Shown here: positions 60,831 through 64,000 of the stretch, piece by piece | How positions within the stretch are numbered: the first letter of the stretch is position 1 | How the letters are laid out: the number at the start of each line of letters is the position of its first letter | Source: Aquicella siphonis | GTDB taxonomy: Bacteria; Pseudomonadota; Gammaproteobacteria; DSM-16500 | Direction of reading: 5' to 3' | Length of the DNA: 64,000 nt | Assembly: GCF_902459485.1 (NCBI RefSeq) | Contig: NZ_LR699119.1 | Span: 1,984,001 to 2,048,000 of the forward strand | The notes under the pieces: generated by a model | The model's database searches: none | The model's input: the letters and a program-made list of their open reading frames with translations, nothing else | What the model was told of the DNA's origin: nothing | Program-made: the position numbers and the translations under genes

Positions 60831-61775
60831 ATGACCCAGTGGTATGTTAAAGACTTGAGTAAATTGACGCACGTATCGGTGCAAACACTGCATCATTACG
60901 ATCGCATCGGTCTGCTCAAGCCCTCAGTCAGACTACCCAACGGTTATCGATTGTACTCCGAGAAGGACTTGTTGAAGTTACAGCAGATTATTGCGCTTAA
61001 ATTTTTTGGCTTTGAGCTTGCCCAAATCAAACAATTGCTGGATGCAGATATTGATATTATCGAGCATTTTTCCGCGCAATTGCAGTTTCTGCAAGACAGG
61101 GCCAAACAATTATTCAATGCCAGCAATGCATTAAAAGACATTATTTCTGACTGTCAACGCCATCAAGTTATTCCCTGGAAAAATGTGATTAAATTAATAG
61201 AGGTATATCGTATGACGCAGCAATTAGAAAAAACATGGGCGGGTAAGGTATTCAACGACAAGGAACTGAAAGAATACGCAAAGTTCGAGCAGGAATTATC
61301 GGCCAGATTTACTGAAAGCGAAGAAATGAAATGCCGGCAAGCCTGGTTTGACTTGGCGAAAGAAGTAGAAGCCAATTTAAATATGGATCCTGCAAGCGAG
61401 ACCGGAATTGCGCTTGGCAAACGCTGTATGGACTGGGTCAATAATCTGTATGGAAAACAATATATACACCTGCGTAACGCCATCTGGGAAAAAGGTTTTA
61501 TGAGCGGCCACGGTGCCGAGGAACATGGATTAACCCCGGCAAGTGTTGCCTGGTTAGATAAAGCGGTGGATGAATACTACAAGAGCAGGATTTATAACAT
61601 CCTGAACCAGGTGAACGACAAACCCTCCGCCCAGCTATTAAAACAATGGAATGACTTGCTAAATGACATGTATGGCGATGATCAAGCTGGCAAAATGGAG
61701 TTGATCAAAACAGCCTTGCTGGATAAAAAAGTAAGCCAGGCCGCAAAAAAATGGCTTAAACAATCAGCCAAGTAA
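60831..61775 (+). CDS. MerR-family regulator with TipAS-like ligand domain
   Basis: 314 residues. Winged helix at 1-70 (VKDLSKLTHVSVQTLHHYDRIGLLKPS, GYRLYSEKDL), a dimerisation coil at about 75-120, then an all-helical TipAS-type domain (about 150-314) as in thiostrepton-responsive TipA. AAGGAGG precedes the ATG. Probably activates a multidrug or stress target. The neighbouring genes show no clear operator of long-spacer MerR type that I can identify. Confidence 0.85.
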   Translation: MTQWYVKDLSKLTHVSVQTLHHYDRIGLLKPSVRLPNGYRLYSEKDLLKLQQIIALKFFGFELAQIKQLLDADIDIIEHFSAQLQFLQDRAKQLFNASNALKDIISDCQRHQVIPWKNVIKLIEVYRMTQQLEKTWAGKVFNDKELKEYAKFEQELSARFTESEEMKCRQAWFDLAKEVEANLNMDPASETGIALGKRCMDWVNNLYGKQYIHLRNAIWEKGFMSGHGAEEHGLTPASVAWLDKAVDEYYKSRIYNILNQVNDKPSAQLLKQWNDLLNDMYGDDQAGKMELIKTALLDKKVSQAAKKWLKQSAK

Positions 61776-61783
61776 ATTGACAA

Positions 61784-61807
61784 GCGGGCGCATCGCCCGC
61801 TTTTTTT
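61784..61807 (+). terminator. Rho-independent terminator of the MerR gene
   Basis: GCGGGCG / CGCCCGC with a CAT loop and seven T, 9 bp after the stop codon. Confidence 0.93.
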
Positions 61808-62085
61808 CGTTCAGGAAAGCCGGAAACAGACAAGTGCGATAACTGAACGGGCACAAGATTGGAAACGATAGATACAGCCAAAGTTCAAGCCTGCGCTACA
61901 CCGCATCAGCTTTCTGATCCTGCACAGAATAATCAAGAATGGGTCATAAAAATAGCTGGCTTAATTATAGGATTCACTTATTGAACAATTGACCCTGCAT
62001 CGCAGGTAGCTTATTTTAGAGTCAATATGATATAAAATTAAAGATAAGGATCTATAATAATTTTATAAAAGCGAAGGAGGTGTGT
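61808..62085. other. Gene-free region before the cupin gene
   Basis: About 280 bp with no recognised feature. The last 100 bp are very A/T-rich and probably hold the cupin promoter. Confidence 0.4.
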
Positions 62086-62445
62086 ATGAACGGCTCAATC
62101 CTTCTACAAAACATCAATCAACCCAGTGAAAAAAGAACACTACCCAAAACCGATATTGATATAGTTAATTTGGGCGACACAACACTCATGCGTGTCACAT
62201 TTCAACCAGGCTGGAAATGGTCAGAATGCGTGAAACCAACTGTCGGCACTGATACTTGTCAGGCAGCGCATATCAATTATATTCTTTCAGGCCGTTTGAA
62301 AGTCGTCATGGATGATGGCACAGAAAAAGAAATGCGACCGGGTGATTGTGCCGTAATCGCACCAGGTCATGATGCATGGGTGATTGGCGATGAACCCTGC
62401 ATAGCATTGGATTTTTCTGCAGGTAAAATGTATGGAAAGAAATAG
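62086..62445 (+). CDS. Cupin-domain protein
   Basis: 119 residues from the ATG at 62086; AAGGAGG lies 5-6 nt upstream, making the GTG at 62080 unlikely. Single cupin barrel: AAHINYILSGRLKVVMDDGTEKEMRPGDCAVIAPGHDAWVIGDEP covers both motifs. Motif 1 has one His (AAHINY) and lacks the usual HxH, so metal binding may differ. Function unknown. Confidence 0.85.
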   Translation: MNGSILLQNINQPSEKRTLPKTDIDIVNLGDTTLMRVTFQPGWKWSECVKPTVGTDTCQAAHINYILSGRLKVVMDDGTEKEMRPGDCAVIAPGHDAWVIGDEPCIALDFSAGKMYGKK

Positions 62446-62529
62446 CCTTGCATTCAAATATATGCTGATGCTGTTAGCCGATAAGGCATATGATGCGAAT
62501 GAATAACAAAAATACTTGCCATAGTGGAA

Positions 62530-63138
62530 TCAATTTACCGGCTCCATGATTTTAAACTCGCCCGCATAAAAATATTTACCAAACAGCGGATGCACCATTT
62601 CCATTTTCATCCGGAATGACTCATCGGACACTGCAAACTCTTCTGCGTATACCCGGCCCAGAAACACAGTGAGCGGCAAGGGCAGCACCATGCCAAATAC
62701 TTTCCAGACATAACCGAGATGATTGAGTGTGATTTTATGTCCGTCATATAAATATCTGAATCGCCAGCCCAGTCCCCATGCCGTGAACTCGGTCACCACT
62801 TCATCCTTCACAGGCAGCATGCAGGAACGAAAATGCCAGGGTGTTTTTCCAGGAAAGTAAAAAATGCGGTCCAGATAAAACGCGCGGGAGTGCTCATCAC
62901 TCAGGTAGCGAACGGTAACAGGAATATCACTGCCGGAATACGGCACCAGCATATTCAACGCTCTGAAGACGGGTGATAACAGCCTGAATAATCCGGTACT
63001 GCCAACTTCCATTTTTCCCTGTGCCGTCACCACATCCTGACTAAACGGCCGGTTGGCATAATGCTTGCGCATCACGGGAGGCAATTGTTCCCAGGCTTTG
63101 GCAAACACGGGTTTGAATATCGGTTCATCCTGATTCAT
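62530..63138 (-). CDS. DUF4166-domain protein
   Basis: 202 residues from the ATG at 63138 (MNQDEPIFKPVFAKAWEQLPPVMRKHY); an ATG at 63150 is also in frame. LFRLLSPVFRALNMLVPYSG, FYLDRIFYFPGKTPWHFRS and the YAEEFAVSDESF segment match the DUF4166 family, whose function is unknown. It starts within the end of the DUF393 gene, implying coupled translation and a shared role. Confidence 0.8.
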   Translation of the reverse strand: MNQDEPIFKPVFAKAWEQLPPVMRKHYANRPFSQDVVTAQGKMEVGSTGLFRLLSPVFRALNMLVPYSGSDIPVTVRYLSDEHSRAFYLDRIFYFPGKTPWHFRSCMLPVKDEVVTEFTAWGLGWRFRYLYDGHKITLNHLGYVWKVFGMVLPLPLTVFLGRVYAEEFAVSDESFRMKMEMVHPLFGKYFYAGEFKIMEPVN

Positions 63139-63535
63139 GACTGCCGCCAAGATTTTTTATCTTTGGCACGCCATTCCACCAGAGCAAGCCGTTTCGCACA
63201 TATTTAAAAAGAGGATAAAAAAGCCTGGAAATAATTTTCGAACGAAACAGAAGCGCATTGAAACAATTAAACCAGTCATGATCTGAACTCATCAGACCGA
63301 GTATATGCATGGCATCCGGTCCATGATAAAAATGATTGTTATACTTGACCACCACGCCTTGATCGAGATCAAGCTTTTTAGCATTGATTTCATCCAGCAC
63401 CGGGTGAGGCTGACGCGCATTGATCATTTCAAAATGTCCGACTGATTCGCGAATTTTTATCATTTTTGCAAATGAGTCGCATAACGGACAATCACCATCA
63501 TAGATTAACAAAACTGACTGTTGTGCCTGGGACAT
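63125..63535 (-). CDS. DUF393 (DCC-family thiol-disulfide oxidoreductase-like) protein
   Basis: 136 residues from the ATG at 63535; the open frame begins at 63574 and either start is possible (GAGGAG lies between them, 12 nt from the inner one). The DGDCPLC motif at about residue 15 is the DCC signature, a thioredoxin-like redox motif. The family often sits beside DUF4166 or SDR genes. Overlaps the next gene by 14 nt. Confidence 0.82.
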   Translation of the reverse strand: MSQAQQSVLLIYDGDCPLCDSFAKMIKIRESVGHFEMINARQPHPVLDEINAKKLDLDQGVVVKYNNHFYHGPDAMHILGLMSSDHDWFNCFNALLFRSKIISRLFYPLFKYVRNGLLWWNGVPKIKNLGGSHESG

Positions 63536-63675
63536 AAAACGCTTAAAGCTCCTCGGCTCTTTTAGCCGTCTCAAGGTTGGAATGACCCGTCCATATTAAC
63601 AGAATATAGGGGTTAAAGTCTTAACACATAAGAATGCTTATTGAACCGCATCAATCACACAAACAGCCTGATCCA

Positions 63676-64000
63676 TCAAGAGGATTCCATTTTTTTTCGC
63701 GCCGCGATGAGATCATCCACAACACCGGGATTGGCCAATGTGGAAGTATCACCCAGGCTGTTCAATTCATTGCTGGCAATTTTGCGCAAAATTCTCCGCA
63801 TGATTTTTCCGGACCGGGTTTTAGGCAAATCATCAGCCCACTGAATCTCCTCAGGCGTGGCAATCGGGCCGATTAAACTGCGCACATGCTGGATTAACTC
63901 GTTGTTTAATTGGTCAGTTTGTTGAACGCCTTCCTTGGTGGTGATATACGCATAAATCGCCTGGCCTTTTATCTCATGCGGAATACCCACTACCGCCGCT
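63676..64000 (-). CDS. acs: Acetyl-CoA synthetase, C-terminal fragment (5' part outside window)
   Basis: Open to the window edge; 107 codons plus stop. [20 protein letters not shown] and [20 protein letters not shown] are diagnostic of AcsA; the Lys in SGK is the residue controlled by reversible acetylation. Activates acetate to acetyl-CoA. The missing part lies beyond 64000. Confidence 0.93.
   Translation of the reverse strand, partial: AAVVGIPHEIKGQAIYAYITTKEGVQQTDQLNNELIQHVRSLIGPIATPEEIQWADDLPKTRSGKIMRRILRKIASNELNSLGDTSTLANPGVVDDLIAARKKMESS

Overview
The window looks like chromosomal DNA of an intracellular or host-associated gammaproteobacterium, most likely Legionellales (Legionella/Coxiella-like). 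The housekeeping synteny is gammaproteobacterial: rpsF-rpsR-DUF2232-rplI-dnaB-alr, uvrA and a YajR-type MFS gene with ssb, mutY-yggX, and 16S-tRNA-Ile-tRNA-Ala-23S-5S. Between these blocks sit large proteins with eukaryotic-like modules: ankyrin repeats with a papain-like Cys/His site, a SET domain, a CKSxxDR(T) phosphatase protein, TPR proteins and a giant coiled-coil protein. These are the hallmarks of type IVB (Dot/Icm) effectors. No secretion genes lie in the window, so effector status is inferred. The DNA is about half GC by eye.

Layout. 1-2323: 5' part of purL (minus). 2522-4095: two tandem paralogous outer-membrane beta-barrel genes. 4335-8130: potABCD polyamine ABC transporter. 8231-10845: a GNAT acetyltransferase, a glycine-zipper lipoprotein and radA. 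11213-15811: a 1532-residue coiled-coil protein, followed by REP-like palindromes. 16063-21882 (minus): S1/P1 nuclease, alr, dnaB, rplI, DUF2232 protein, rpsR and rpsF. 22090-24555: yfcG, tRNA-Met, malic enzyme and rpmE. 24811-26604: ankyrin/protease-like protein. 26759-30833: xthA, glnA, dtd, SET protein and a 90-residue protein.

30932-36684 is a complete rRNA operon (minus) with its terminator, spacer tRNAs, a perfectly duplicated 111-bp spacer segment and a strong promoter whose upstream region runs into the end of uvrA (36705-39539). Between uvrA and the yajR/ssb pair (47302-49227) lies an apparent insertion of virulence-type genes: a 1445-residue protein with two CX5R phosphatase loops, a 594-residue TPR protein, a 245-residue protein sharing the TPR protein's C-terminal domain, and a decayed third copy of that domain's tail.

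49356-57722: secreted TPR protein, SDR, second TPR protein, YbhB-like protein, small exported protein, an isochorismatase-fold protein with altered catalytic residues, hutG, mutY, yggX and a lipoprotein. 57887-60750: tRNA-Phe followed by a 2.7-kb segment that ends in a 48-bp near-copy of the tRNA 3' end. This has the geometry of an integrated element, and its one gene encodes a membrane protein with a spermidine-synthase-like domain. 60831-64000: MerR/TipAS regulator, cupin, DUF4166 and DUF393 proteins, and the C-terminus of acetyl-CoA synthetase.

The most interesting material is the effector-like cassette 39644-46966, the ankyrin/cysteine-protease-like protein and the tRNA-Phe mini-island.
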